The notes under the pieces are model-generated. The model searched no databases. It worked only from the letters and a program-made list of their open reading frames with translations, and was not told where the DNA came from. Below are positions 6,661 to 15,312 of a DNA stretch of 64,000 bases, piece after piece (the first letter of the stretch is position 1; the number at the start of each line of letters is the position of its first letter). The position numbers and the translations under genes are program-made. Source of the stretch: SB15 sp964639245 (GTDB taxonomy: Bacteria; Chloroflexota; Anaerolineae; Aggregatilineales; J027); the NCBI GenBank assembly GCA_964639245.1, contig CAZXCU010000001.1, positions 682,001 to 746,000 on the forward strand, in the 5' to 3' direction.

Positions 6661-9505
6661 CGGCAAGTACAATGTTGCCTATAAACTGTCCGTCGAAAAT
6701 GGGAAGGACTTGCCCTGTAAGTCCATCGTAGAGCAGCAAGGTGATGTTCTGCGACGGGATATTTTTTAAGGTCTGAACACTGGTAATTGCTCGATTATAC
6801 GCCCATTTGAACGACGGAATCGAGCCGCTAACGGGAGTAAAATCGGCGGTGGTGGGGCCGGCTAACTGTATCTGAATATCTTCGTAGGTTGCACCAAAGG
6901 GCAGGAAAGTCAATGCGACGACGGCATCCTTGCCCTCAAATTTTACATTCCAATCAATCAACGCAGCGATATGACCGAACAAAATATACTGCTCATGGGG
7001 ATTGGCGGGCGGTAATTTAATCTCCTGTTCATTCATGTGGATGGTGATGCCTGCCTGTGCGATGGCATCGGGTAAGCGGTGGATGCTTGTCCAATAACCG
7101 ATACGATTTTGCGTGGTGGCGCTGGTGGCTGCCCAGAGTCCGCCCGCCACATCGCTAATTTGTACCGTGTAGTTTTGGTTTTTCCCTGGCAACTGCCAAT
7201 GCAAAAATAACGTGGTTTCATTGTCCGGTGTGTTGCGTGTGTCCCATCCGATGAGCGTAGCGGAATCGGTAGGGCGGAAAACGGGATGCTGGGTAGGGGC
7301 GGGAAATTCGGCGGGATGAAGGGTGACAGTTCCCAGCAAAATTCGCGCTTCATCCGTTTGGGTGAGAATCGGCGACTCATCGTATGCGCCTGCCCAGACC
7401 TGCCATTCTCCCGGTGGGGCGGTGATGGGAAGAAGCACCTCATAAAACAGGGTGAGATTGCCTGCCGCGTTGATTTGCAAGATCAAGTCCTGCTGGGCAA
7501 TCGGGGGTTGTTCCGCCGCGCCGATGTGAACAAAGGTTGAAATCTCTCCGGCTGGCACGGGAGAAAAAATATGCCATGTGAGCGCAAAATGGGCGCTGTC
7601 TCCGGCAGTGAGATGGGTTTCAAATTGGGCGGGAGTCACAAGGGCAAGGCGTGAGTCGAAACCTATTGTATTTTCTGTTGCGATGATGGGATTCGGTGTG
7701 GCTAAGAACTGCTCATTCTGACGGGTATAGGGCAGTACACGATAGGCTTCGGGGAAATTCTGGGTTACAGTGACGGATTCATTTTGTGTGAGTGATTCCT
7801 CTATGAGCTTGACCCAGCGCTGTATCGGGGAGAGCGTGCCTTCGGGATTCACATAGCGAACGGCTGCATCGGTGCGATGATTTTCGACCTGCTGCAAATA
7901 CCAGAGCGGGGTGGCGCGATGCCAACTGGACAGAATCAGGCCGTTTTCGGGGGTTTGTTGCAAGGTCGCAAGGGCAGAGTCGCGGGCTTCTTCCTGAGCA
8001 GCAAGGCGCTGCATGGTGCGGTAGCCTGTTTGGAAGCTGAAAAAGAGGGCGGATAAAACCAACATGATAAAAATGAATTGGGCAGGTGACAAACGCGCAA
8101 ATAATCTTTGCTTTTCCCTCACCCCCGCCCCCTCTCCCACATAGATGGGGAGAGGGGAGAAAAAATTGAGTGTGCCTGCGAAATAGCCAAGCGCAATGAC
8201 CAGAATCACGTAGGCGGGCAGAGCATATTCCACCGTTTGTGGAGCGCGGTATGTGCCGACAACGATGCTGTGAGTCAAAAATGCGCCCAACAGGGTAAAA
8301 CCCAATCCTCTCTCACGCCAGATTGCCCAGACCAGTCCCAGCAGCGCAAAAAATAAAAGCCACGTGTGCCATTGTAGCAAGTAGACCTGACTCATCACCT
8401 GCCAGCGTTCAGGCCAGTCGGACGGGTCACGATAGGCAAACATATCATTGGCGAAACCGCGTGCCAGCACATGATTCCAGAAACCATCCCATGTATTCAA
8501 ATCGGCGGGGGCCAGCAATCCATCCGCACGCAGGGGAAAATACAACAGGGGGAGCAGGCCAACCAGCGCCCCGCCCACCGCAAGCGACCATTTTTTCCAT
8601 GCGCTTAAATCTGCTAGGACGATACTCAGGGCAAGGGCAAGACCCAGAAAAAATAGGGAGCCGTGATGGGTGACACCGAGTCCGGCGGCGATGCCAAATC
8701 GGAGGAGGGCGGGTGATGAACGGGGAATCTGCACTGCCCTGAAGGTCAAATTCGTCGTGTTAGTTCCATTGGTTCGATAGGCAAGCGCCGCTTCGACCAT
8801 CAAGGCGGTGAAGAGGGCGGTCATGGGACGGATGCTGGCTTGTGTTGTGGTCATCCAGAAGGTGATGCTGGTGAGCAGGGCAAGTCCAGCCAACCATCCC
8901 GCCCAGATTTTTTGGGTTTGGCGCTGGACCGTATAGGCCACAATCATCACGGTGATGGTGCTGGTGAGGGCAGAAAATAAATTCACCCGCCATGCCATTG
9001 TCTCAAAGGGGAGCAGATGCGCTGTGAGACCCGCGAAAATCGTATACAGGGGATAACCGGGGGGATGGGCGACTCCCCATTCAGCAGCGACAACCTGAAA
9101 TTCACCGGCATCAGCAGGCAATAGACCGGGGGAAAGGGTGGATAGGAAGATGAGGAAAGCTACGAGACCCATGACACCCCCACCCCCTAAATAGGAGAGG
9201 GGCTTTATTCTTTTTTTTGTTGCCAATACAAATCCACTGACCGTGAATGAAACGGCTAAAACCGCCAAATGCGGGATGGGAAATGGGCTGGCGACATAGA
9301 CAAAGACTCCCAAGAGAGTCCAATGGGGGCGCAGGTAGCCAACAAACAGTCCGATTAAAAAGCACAGGATAGCAACACCATCGGGCGAGAAAAAATCAAG
9401 CCAGAGGCGGGCAAGCCCAATGCCAAAACAGAGGCCAAGTGCCAATTTTTTCTGGACATTGGCTTTTTTATAAAAATCCCGCTGAATATTCTCCTCAAAC
9501 CTCAT
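6650..9505 (-). CDS. DUF2723 family giant membrane protein, GT-C-like, with C-terminal beta-rich region
   Basis: The 951-residue protein has about twelve spans in its first half and long soluble stretches after residue ~500. The DUF2723 signature is clear in the first large loop: LPADAGEFQVVAAEW, AHPPGYPLYTIFAG, then WRVNLFSAL. DUF2723 proteins resemble GT-C glycosyltransferases and include an O-mannosyltransferase-like group in Bacteroidetes, so glycan transfer at the membrane is the best guess. The ATG at 9505 overlaps the TGA of the upstream gene (ATGA), so the pair is translationally coupled. Residues about 448-464 (SPLPIYVGEGAGVRE) are encoded by an inserted palindromic repeat between two membrane spans. 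Confidence 0.8.
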   Translation of the reverse strand: MRFEENIQRDFYKKANVQKKLALGLCFGIGLARLWLDFFSPDGVAILCFLIGLFVGYLRPHWTLLGVFVYVASPFPIPHLAVLAVSFTVSGFVLATKKRIKPLSYLGGGGVMGLVAFLIFLSTLSPGLLPADAGEFQVVAAEWGVAHPPGYPLYTIFAGLTAHLLPFETMAWRVNLFSALTSTITVMIVAYTVQRQTQKIWAGWLAGLALLTSITFWMTTTQASIRPMTALFTALMVEAALAYRTNGTNTTNLTFRAVQIPRSSPALLRFGIAAGLGVTHHGSLFFLGLALALSIVLADLSAWKKWSLAVGGALVGLLPLLYFPLRADGLLAPADLNTWDGFWNHVLARGFANDMFAYRDPSDWPERWQVMSQVYLLQWHTWLLFFALLGLVWAIWRERGLGFTLLGAFLTHSIVVGTYRAPQTVEYALPAYVILVIALGYFAGTLNFFSPLPIYVGEGAGVREKQRLFARLSPAQFIFIMLVLSALFFSFQTGYRTMQRLAAQEEARDSALATLQQTPENGLILSSWHRATPLWYLQQVENHRTDAAVRYVNPEGTLSPIQRWVKLIEESLTQNESVTVTQNFPEAYRVLPYTRQNEQFLATPNPIIATENTIGFDSRLALVTPAQFETHLTAGDSAHFALTWHIFSPVPAGEISTFVHIGAAEQPPIAQQDLILQINAAGNLTLFYEVLLPITAPPGEWQVWAGAYDESPILTQTDEARILLGTVTLHPAEFPAPTQHPVFRPTDSATLIGWDTRNTPDNETTLFLHWQLPGKNQNYTVQISDVAGGLWAATSATTQNRIGYWTSIHRLPDAIAQAGITIHMNEQEIKLPPANPHEQYILFGHIAALIDWNVKFEGKDAVVALTFLPFGATYEDIQIQLAGPTTADFTPVSGSIPSFKWAYNRAITSVQTLKNIPSQNITLLLYDGLTGQVLPIFDGQFIGNIVLAAKQ
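8114..8163. repeat. Small palindromic repeat inserted in frame in the DUF2723 gene
   Basis: CCCCTCTCCC (8129-8138) and GGGGAGAGGGG (8147-8157) form a hairpin around an 8-nt loop, preceded by CCCTCACCCCCGCC. The same pattern lies in the intergenic region at 55036-55075. It stays in frame and reads as SPLPIYVGEGAGVRE in the host protein, a peptide pattern characteristic of this widespread repeat type. Confidence 0.7.
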
Positions 9506-12492
9506 GGAGCAATTACCTCAACACTGCCGGGGGAATATAGGTCGACAAGGGGTTCGCCGGATGCAGAGAGAAGTTGCATCGTTAGGGTGTAAGTGCCTGC
9601 CCGAATATCGGACGGAAATTCTAGGCGGTGACGGGCCAGAATCAACGCGCCACATTCTCCCTCTGATTGCCATGTGGTGGCATCGGAATCGGGCGCTAGG
9701 GGGGTGCGGGTTTGCCAGACAATTTCTTCCCCATTTTGCAGCGCCCATGCCACTTGATAATTTTCGGCGGGGGCAGTTTCGGCGTGCCACGCCATGTCGA
9801 TAGGCAGACTGTCGCTAATTTGGGCGGGAAAAGTAAATTCGGTCACGCGCAAATGGTCATAATAAATGGGTGTGCTGGGCAAAGGACAGGCATAGTTAGA
9901 CACGTAGGTTTGCGGAATGTGATGAATGTCCGCCAGATACAGCGATTCTAATGTTGCAGCGTTATAAATATTAATAGCGAGCCGATAGGTGGCGGGCGGT
10001 AACCCCGATGGGAAGGCGAGTCGGTAGGTATCCGGGATGATTTCGCCTGTGCGCCACAGCCCTGTCGGATACATGCCTGCCCCGCCCATCAAAGCGTTGA
10101 ATCGTGTCCATTCTGTCCCGTTGACATCCAACAATCGCATATCGATTCCATAATTCATTGGAATGTCTGCAAGCGCTTCCCACCACAGCGTCAGATGCAA
10201 ATATTCTTCATCCCCGCGAGACTCTGCCGCAAGGAGTTTTAAATTGCCTATCGTCATTGCCTGTGCGGGATTGGCAGTAAAACGGGTCTGTGGGCGGGCG
10301 ACCACTGGCGCTAAATAAATATCTCCGCGTCCCACATCAAAAGCGGTGAGTGGGCTAATGCGAGGGCTGTCCTGTGTGGTCGGGCGGTTTGGCTCAAAAA
10401 GGAGGACACGCGGGAAATACAAACCCGGTGTGAGGGTGGGAATTGCGGTTTGTTTCGCTTGGATTTCGACAGGATACAAAGGCGCACCCAGAAAATATAG
10501 GGGTAAAGGCGACGCAACATCAAAGCGGTAGGTCACAGGGGTATCGGTGGTGTGCCAAGCCAGCGAATAGTCAAACGTCGTATCTTGAAGGCTATAGGAG
10601 GCATTTTCCAGCGTCATGCCATTTTCATAGGGGATTTCCCCTGTGTGAAAATAACTGGCCTGTGCAAAATCGGCACTTTGCATGGGTTGGTCAAGGTGGC
10701 TATCGGGAACAAGCCGCAAGCCAAAGGCAATGAGCAAAATTGCCGCTAAAAAGGCTGTCCATTTTTCAAGTCGCTCCCCTGAAAATCGGGGAAAACGGGG
10801 CGAAATGAGCAACAAAAGTATCAGCGTTGCGCCCAAAGAGAGCATTTCGGCGAAAAAACGGATGGGCGAACGGGTAAGTTTGACTGTAATTTGGTGTTGA
10901 CCTGCTGGCCGTGAAAATTGGGTGTAGCCCATGCCGTGTAAGGCACTGGCGGGAATCTCTTTTCCTTCTGCGTACACTTTCCAGCCTGACCAATAGAAGA
11001 TAGGCAGGGCAACTTGCGCTTGCTCACTTTGTACGCTGATTCGCCATGTCTGTTGATTGGCGCTGCGGGAAAGCGGTTGACTGCTGCCACTGCCCGTAAT
11101 AAATTTCGCCTGTGGTTCACGCTGAAGTAGCCCATCGGAGGTGGTGGGGCGGGGAACAACTGCTTCGGGTAAATATTCTGCGCGAATGGTTGTGCCAAGA
11201 TTGCCCGTGAACGATTCGTACCATTGCAGGTGCGTGGCGGTGACATCGGAATCACGGATGGGCATAAAATCGAGGGGAATGCGATAGAGGGCAGCAAGGG
11301 CGACAAGTGAACCTACGATCCCCCACCCCAAACCCCACCCCCATTTTTTATCCATTGTTAAAGAATAGGGAAAAATGGATGCGCTATAACCCGTGATGGC
11401 TGCGCCGAAAAAGGCTTGGATGGCAAGCAAACGCCATGGAAATTGCACCAATGGCAGCATGGGGAGGGCATCCCAGAGTTTTTCAGCGTGAGAGGTCATC
11501 ATGAAAGTGGTGAACAGCAGCCCGAACAGCAAAAAAACATCCCGTAAAACATGGCGTTGTTTTACCAGCAGGATACTCAGCACGATTAAGCCGAGTCCGA
11601 TGAAAATGGCCTGTACCAAACCCATGCTAAACGGGTTTGCCTCTACCCCAATCGCGTTGTAATCATGGGAAAGCGTAGGTTGGATTAAATTCGAGTCGCG
11701 GAAGTGGTTGCCATAGAAAAAATAGCCTGTGGCTTGGTCTTCTAGCTGGACAGTGTTTTGTTCGCCGAGGGCGGGTATCCAGAACCACGCGGCAAGGGCT
11801 AAACCTAAAATCCCTGCACCCACCAGCGAAATTAAAATTTTAACTTTAGGGCGGAACTGGAAAACCAGTATCAAGCCATAGAGCGCGACAAAGGGCGAAA
11901 AAATCAATGCGGAAATGTTGTGCGTCATCACCAATGCGCCATAGGCCAATGCAACAGCGGCTAAACGGCGTTTTTTCGGAGATTGGGCGGCGCGGTGCAT
12001 CGTCCAGAAAATGACGGGATACCACGCCATCGCCCAGAATTCGCTTAAAGAATCGCCACGCACATAAATATTGATAAGGTGGTAGGGCGCAAAGGTATAG
12101 GCAACGGCGGCTAAAAAGGCGGCGGGCGGGCGCTGGGTGAGGGCGTACATCCAACCGTACATACCAACGGCGGCGGTTAAAAATCCCAGCAGCACTACGA
12201 TTTTGAGACTCAGCACATAGGAAAACCCGTAGGCTTTGAAAAGTGCCGCAAAATAATAGGGCAGCGCGGCGTAAAAGTTAAAAAAAGGGTAGCCTAACCC
12301 GAAGGCCGCATCGGGCATCCAGCGCACCGGAAAAACACCGTCTTGAAGGGCAGTATAAAGCTGGTGCAGACGAAACAGATTAAACGGGCTGTCGCCACCG
12401 GCGCGGGTGGTTAAAAATCCCGTGCTAGAAAAAATCGGGGCTGCCCCGACTGCCGCGAAAATAAGCGAGAGGAAAAAATAAAGTCGTTTCAT
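9502..12492 (-). CDS. PTPS-related giant membrane protein (YfhO/GT-C-like) with C-terminal beta-rich domain
   Basis: I start the gene at ATG 12492 (996 residues). An upstream in-frame start at 12684 would add 64 residues rich in Arg and Asn with no membrane character, and would lie inside the divergent gene. MKRLYFFLSLIFAAVGAAP is the first span. GDSPFNLFRLHQLYTAL and YPFFNFYAALPYYFAALF match the membrane family annotated as 6-pyruvoyl-tetrahydropterin synthase-related (PF10131), which resembles GT-C and YfhO glycosyltransferases. About a dozen spans are followed by ~450 soluble residues that include the beta-rich module shared with the neighbouring giants (LHLTLWWEALADIPMNYGID). TACAAT at 12507-12502 sits 9 nt before the ATG, so the message may be leaderless. 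The gene is coupled to the DUF2723 gene by ATGA. Confidence 0.78.
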   Translation of the reverse strand: MKRLYFFLSLIFAAVGAAPIFSSTGFLTTRAGGDSPFNLFRLHQLYTALQDGVFPVRWMPDAAFGLGYPFFNFYAALPYYFAALFKAYGFSYVLSLKIVVLLGFLTAAVGMYGWMYALTQRPPAAFLAAVAYTFAPYHLINIYVRGDSLSEFWAMAWYPVIFWTMHRAAQSPKKRRLAAVALAYGALVMTHNISALIFSPFVALYGLILVFQFRPKVKILISLVGAGILGLALAAWFWIPALGEQNTVQLEDQATGYFFYGNHFRDSNLIQPTLSHDYNAIGVEANPFSMGLVQAIFIGLGLIVLSILLVKQRHVLRDVFLLFGLLFTTFMMTSHAEKLWDALPMLPLVQFPWRLLAIQAFFGAAITGYSASIFPYSLTMDKKWGWGLGWGIVGSLVALAALYRIPLDFMPIRDSDVTATHLQWYESFTGNLGTTIRAEYLPEAVVPRPTTSDGLLQREPQAKFITGSGSSQPLSRSANQQTWRISVQSEQAQVALPIFYWSGWKVYAEGKEIPASALHGMGYTQFSRPAGQHQITVKLTRSPIRFFAEMLSLGATLILLLLISPRFPRFSGERLEKWTAFLAAILLIAFGLRLVPDSHLDQPMQSADFAQASYFHTGEIPYENGMTLENASYSLQDTTFDYSLAWHTTDTPVTYRFDVASPLPLYFLGAPLYPVEIQAKQTAIPTLTPGLYFPRVLLFEPNRPTTQDSPRISPLTAFDVGRGDIYLAPVVARPQTRFTANPAQAMTIGNLKLLAAESRGDEEYLHLTLWWEALADIPMNYGIDMRLLDVNGTEWTRFNALMGGAGMYPTGLWRTGEIIPDTYRLAFPSGLPPATYRLAINIYNAATLESLYLADIHHIPQTYVSNYACPLPSTPIYYDHLRVTEFTFPAQISDSLPIDMAWHAETAPAENYQVAWALQNGEEIVWQTRTPLAPDSDATTWQSEGECGALILARHRLEFPSDIRAGTYTLTMQLLSASGEPLVDLYSPGSVEVIAP

Positions 12493-12501
12493 AGCGGCGG
12501 A

Positions 12502-12542
12502 ATTGTAACGGATTTTTAGCGGATGTGGGATGTGAGTATAAT
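12502..12542. promoter_or_regulatory. Back-to-back leaderless promoters between two divergent genes
   Basis: The 57-nt gap between start codons 12492 (-) and 12550 (+) holds a minus-strand TACAAT (12507-12502), 9 nt before its ATG, and a plus-strand TATAAT (12537-12542), 7 nt before its ATG. Neither gene has room for a ribosome-binding site after a start point about 7 nt downstream of the -10 box. Both messages should therefore begin at or beside the AUG. Confidence 0.6.
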
Positions 12543-12549
12543 TGCGGTT

Positions 12550-13845
12550 ATGCGACTGCTTCGACGATTTTTCCCATTCATTTTGATTGTTTTTTTCGCG
12601 GCGTGTTCGACCTTCGCTGAAAATAAAAACAGCACCCCTACGCCTGCCCGTCCTGATGTGCGCGATGCTGTTTACAGCACCCAACCGGAGGGGGTCATTT
12701 TGACGATTCAGGATGTTACCCTATTGAAAGGTGCGTCCGATGTTCAGGTGTGGGCGGTGGTGACGGATGGCCAGGGGAATGTAGCCTATGTGCTGTATCC
12801 CTCCAATCAACCCGGTGTTCCCGAAAGCACGCTGGATTTGTCCGGCTATCCCCTTCAAATCGACTCGGAAGGGGAAAATCTGGGGTTGTGGGTGCTTGCA
12901 TTGCGGCATGTGGCGTATCCGGTGGCAGAAAAAATGGGTATGGAAGTAATTGCCGCAGAATTGGCATCGGGATTTGCGCGTATTTTTGCTCAGGATACAC
13001 CGACGGATTCAATGCTGGCGGCGGTGGTGGCACAAGCTGATGAGGAGTTGCTAACATGGTTTGGCGAAGTTGAAATTCTGGGGGAAGGGCTTTTTTCCCC
13101 CGTCCAAGGCGCTGATGAACAACAGGCAGACTCGGCAGATGGAGGGATTCGGGTACGCTACACGGTCAACCGCCTCACGACAAGCATAAATGCTGCGATG
13201 ACTGCTACACCCGCTTCGCTTTACCCCGATTCGTATGCCGGGTATCAAAAAATTGTCGATGAGGATTTCACGGGCAATCAAAGTTCGCTGGTGTGGTTTC
13301 AAGAACGGGATGAACTTTATACTGTGCTTTTGAATGAGGATACCTACGAAGTTGCGCTGACCGCCTTGGGAGAAGAAACCGACAGTGTTATTTCATGGGG
13401 CAGCATCCAGCAGTTTGTGTTTGATGATTATATTATTCGCGCCAAACTTACCCTGCTTGAACCCGGCACCATAGCGAGTTATGGCTTGTGGCTGCATTAT
13501 CAGAATGAGAACAACTTCCTCTCCTTTGCGCTGAATTACGAAGGCGAATATCGAATAATGCGTTACCAGAGTCGGGATGTTGTGCTGGTGAATTGGACAG
13601 CCGATGAAGCCATCAATATGGGTGGGCAAACCAACATCATGGAAATATGGGTGAGCGGCGAGCAGTATACGCTGCGGGTGAACGGGCAAGAATTGGCAAC
13701 GGTGACGGACGATGAATTTGCCGATGGGCGAATTGCGTTTTACTGTTATGCGGAAGAAGTGCCTGCCACTTGCCAGCTTGACAACCTCGAACTCTGGATT
13801 CCTGAGGGGGCGGTATCGCCACTTTCGACAGCTACACCGGAATAG
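12550..13845 (+). CDS. Lipoprotein with C-terminal LamG/DUF1080-like beta-sandwich
   Basis: The product is 431 residues from ATG 12550. An earlier in-frame ATG at 12523 precedes the TATAAT at 12537-12542 and is excluded. MRLLRRFFPFILIVFFAACS is a lipoprotein signal with lipobox FFAAC. Residues ~30-200 form a domain I do not recognise. Residues ~230-420 look like a concanavalin-type beta-sandwich used for carbohydrate binding (IIRAKLTLLEPGTIASYGLW, then FLSFALNYEGEYRIMRYQ, then GRIAFYCYAEEVPATCQLDN). This architecture is common among Anaerolineae surface lipoproteins, where the C-terminal fold is thought to bind glycans; that role is inferred here. A Thr/Pro tract after the lipobox acts as a spacer. 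Confidence 0.75.
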   Translation: MRLLRRFFPFILIVFFAACSTFAENKNSTPTPARPDVRDAVYSTQPEGVILTIQDVTLLKGASDVQVWAVVTDGQGNVAYVLYPSNQPGVPESTLDLSGYPLQIDSEGENLGLWVLALRHVAYPVAEKMGMEVIAAELASGFARIFAQDTPTDSMLAAVVAQADEELLTWFGEVEILGEGLFSPVQGADEQQADSADGGIRVRYTVNRLTTSINAAMTATPASLYPDSYAGYQKIVDEDFTGNQSSLVWFQERDELYTVLLNEDTYEVALTALGEETDSVISWGSIQQFVFDDYIIRAKLTLLEPGTIASYGLWLHYQNENNFLSFALNYEGEYRIMRYQSRDVVLVNWTADEAINMGGQTNIMEIWVSGEQYTLRVNGQELATVTDDEFADGRIAFYCYAEEVPATCQLDNLELWIPEGAVSPLSTATPE

Positions 13846-13848
13846 CCT

Positions 13849-13854
13849 TATAAT
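13849..13854 (+). promoter_or_regulatory. -10 box of a probably leaderless HTH-DUF4058 gene
   Basis: TATAAT ends 8 nt before the ATG at 13863, and no Shine-Dalgarno sequence intervenes. The box begins only 4 nt after the stop codon of the upstream lipoprotein gene, so the HTH-DUF4058 gene can be transcribed on its own. Confidence 0.5.
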
Positions 13855-13862
13855 GTTCTTAG

Positions 13863-14996
13863 ATGAGAACATCTTGGTGTAAAAACATGGTTTTTGAGGA
13901 TTTTCAGGAAGAATTCAATCGTTTTTCTGAATCAACAATGACGGTAGCGCAAGCCGCCGCGTATTTAGGCACGACCCGAAGTGCTGTTTATCGCCTTATT
14001 GATAAGAAATATCTTGAGAGTTTGAATTTCAAAAACCAAAAATATGTTTTGTTCGCTGATGTTGAAAGTTATAAACGTTGGCGGCTGATAAAGGAAAGAA
14101 AAATGCCATTTCTTCATGACAAAAACTTGTATCAAGGGGTTAACCCCCACCTTTTAAGTTTGTATCAAACGCCTCGTTGGGGAAGTTATAAAAGTTTTCA
14201 TAGCGATTATACGAGTGAAATAAAAAAATATATTAATCAACTTTTACCACCGGGTTATCGGGCATGGCAGCAGGATACCTTAAATATTCTAAGGCAATCT
14301 GGTAATGTAAATTTGCCTAGCCAAAAACGAGAACCCGATGTATCTATACGGTTACGCAGGCTTGAACAACCAACAAAAAAAACAACTTCTTTTGTTCCTG
14401 TTGCAACACCCGATTTTTATGCACCTTTTCCGGTACCAGCACTCGAAGCCATCTCGCTAGCGATTGTTATTTATCGAATGGACTCCTCTGAAGTTGGCAA
14501 GCGTGGGCAGCCCGTGACCATTATCGAATTGCTGTCTCCCGGTAACAAAGTGAGCTATGGTTTAGTGGACTATCAGCAAAAACGTTATGAACTCTTACAA
14601 GCTGAGATTGCATTGGTCGAAATAGATTTTTTGCATGAAACTACCGCTTTGTTGCCTACGATGCCGATTTATCCATCAGATGAAAAATCAACTCCTTATT
14701 ACCTTGCTGTCAGTAACCCGCGTTTATCTACCGAATCAGAGGTTTATCGCTTCTCAGTTAATCAACCTATTCCAACTATTTCTATTCCCCTTTTGGAAGA
14801 TGAACAGATTGTTTGCAATTTTGATGAAATTTTTCAATTAGCTTATCATGAACAATTTTGGTGGGAAGATGTGGATTATGATGTTGAACCGGTACGGATG
14901 CACACCTACAGCATGGCAGACCAGCAACGCATCCGTGAGCAGATGACCTATTTAGCGGATAATCGCCAAGCCTATTTGCCGAACGAAAAAAATTAA
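13863..14996 (+). CDS. Excisionase-type HTH fused to a DUF4058 domain
   Basis: The protein has 377 residues. Residues ~20-70 form an excisionase/MerR-like helix-turn-helix: MTVAQAAAYLGTTRSAVYRL, then a wing ending in VESYKRWRLIKER. Residues ~90-370 match DUF4058: PRWGSYKSFHSDYTSEIKKY, PDVSIRLRR, VTIIELLSPGNKVSYGLVDY, YYLAVSNP and IPLLEDEQIVCNFDEIFQ. The IELLSPGNK segment resembles the core of Uma2 proteins (see 30458), so a PD-(D/E)XK-like fold is plausible, though I see no proof of nuclease activity. DUF4058 proteins usually stand alone, and the added DNA-binding domain is unusual. Met9 at 13887 is an alternative start. The gene ends 4 nt inside the convergent DUF4258 gene. Confidence 0.75.
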   Translation: MRTSWCKNMVFEDFQEEFNRFSESTMTVAQAAAYLGTTRSAVYRLIDKKYLESLNFKNQKYVLFADVESYKRWRLIKERKMPFLHDKNLYQGVNPHLLSLYQTPRWGSYKSFHSDYTSEIKKYINQLLPPGYRAWQQDTLNILRQSGNVNLPSQKREPDVSIRLRRLEQPTKKTTSFVPVATPDFYAPFPVPALEAISLAIVIYRMDSSEVGKRGQPVTIIELLSPGNKVSYGLVDYQQKRYELLQAEIALVEIDFLHETTALLPTMPIYPSDEKSTPYYLAVSNPRLSTESEVYRFSVNQPIPTISIPLLEDEQIVCNFDEIFQLAYHEQFWWEDVDYDVEPVRMHTYSMADQQRIREQMTYLADNRQAYLPNEKN

Positions 14997-15292
14997 CCGC
15001 GTTTCAGCCATCGAAGGGGCAATTTTAGCAGGCGCACCCACCATGCGACTGGATCCTCTTCTCCGCGTACCCATGTCGATTTGACCAGCCATTTTTTCTC
15101 ATCGGTTTGATAATTTGCGACGACATGAATCTCACGTTTGTTGATGGTTTTGATGAATTGCGTGTCTCCGTCGGCTTCTTTTTCTTTGCGAAGCGGGTCT
15201 TGAAGGGTACGAACCACCGCTTCTTGGGTAATTCTGCGAAGTTTCATACGCTCCAAAGCATGGTCGGTGAAAATCACATTTTTATATTCCAT
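14993..15292 (-). CDS. DUF4258 domain protein
   Basis: This is a small basic protein of 99 residues. FTDHALERMKLRRITQEAVV near the N-terminus is the DUF4258 signature, a family related in fold to RelE/BrnT-type toxins. The middle (INKREIHVVANYQTDEKKW) continues the beta-sheet. A tryptophan-rich basic tail (VAWWVRLLKLPLRWLKRG) looks amphipathic and membrane- or nucleic-acid-binding. Most DUF4258 members have no shown function. No partner antitoxin is adjacent, which argues against a classical toxin-antitoxin module. It lies 20 nt after the sigma-factor gene and is probably cotranscribed with it. Confidence 0.65.
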   Translation of the reverse strand: MEYKNVIFTDHALERMKLRRITQEAVVRTLQDPLRKEKEADGDTQFIKTINKREIHVVANYQTDEKKWLVKSTWVRGEEDPVAWWVRLLKLPLRWLKRG

Positions 15293-15312
15293 ACGTTCCC
15301 CTGAATAAGTGG

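Noticed and set aside
9170..9200. Another copy of the CCCCTC repeat in the DUF2723 gene
   Set aside because: Only a C-rich stretch with a short GGAGAGGGG partner is present. It reads as a plausible Gly-rich protein segment, so insertion is not supported.
14993..15292. DUF4258 gene as a toxin of a toxin-antitoxin pair
   Set aside because: No small antitoxin gene is adjacent, and its neighbours are a sigma factor and a convergent gene.
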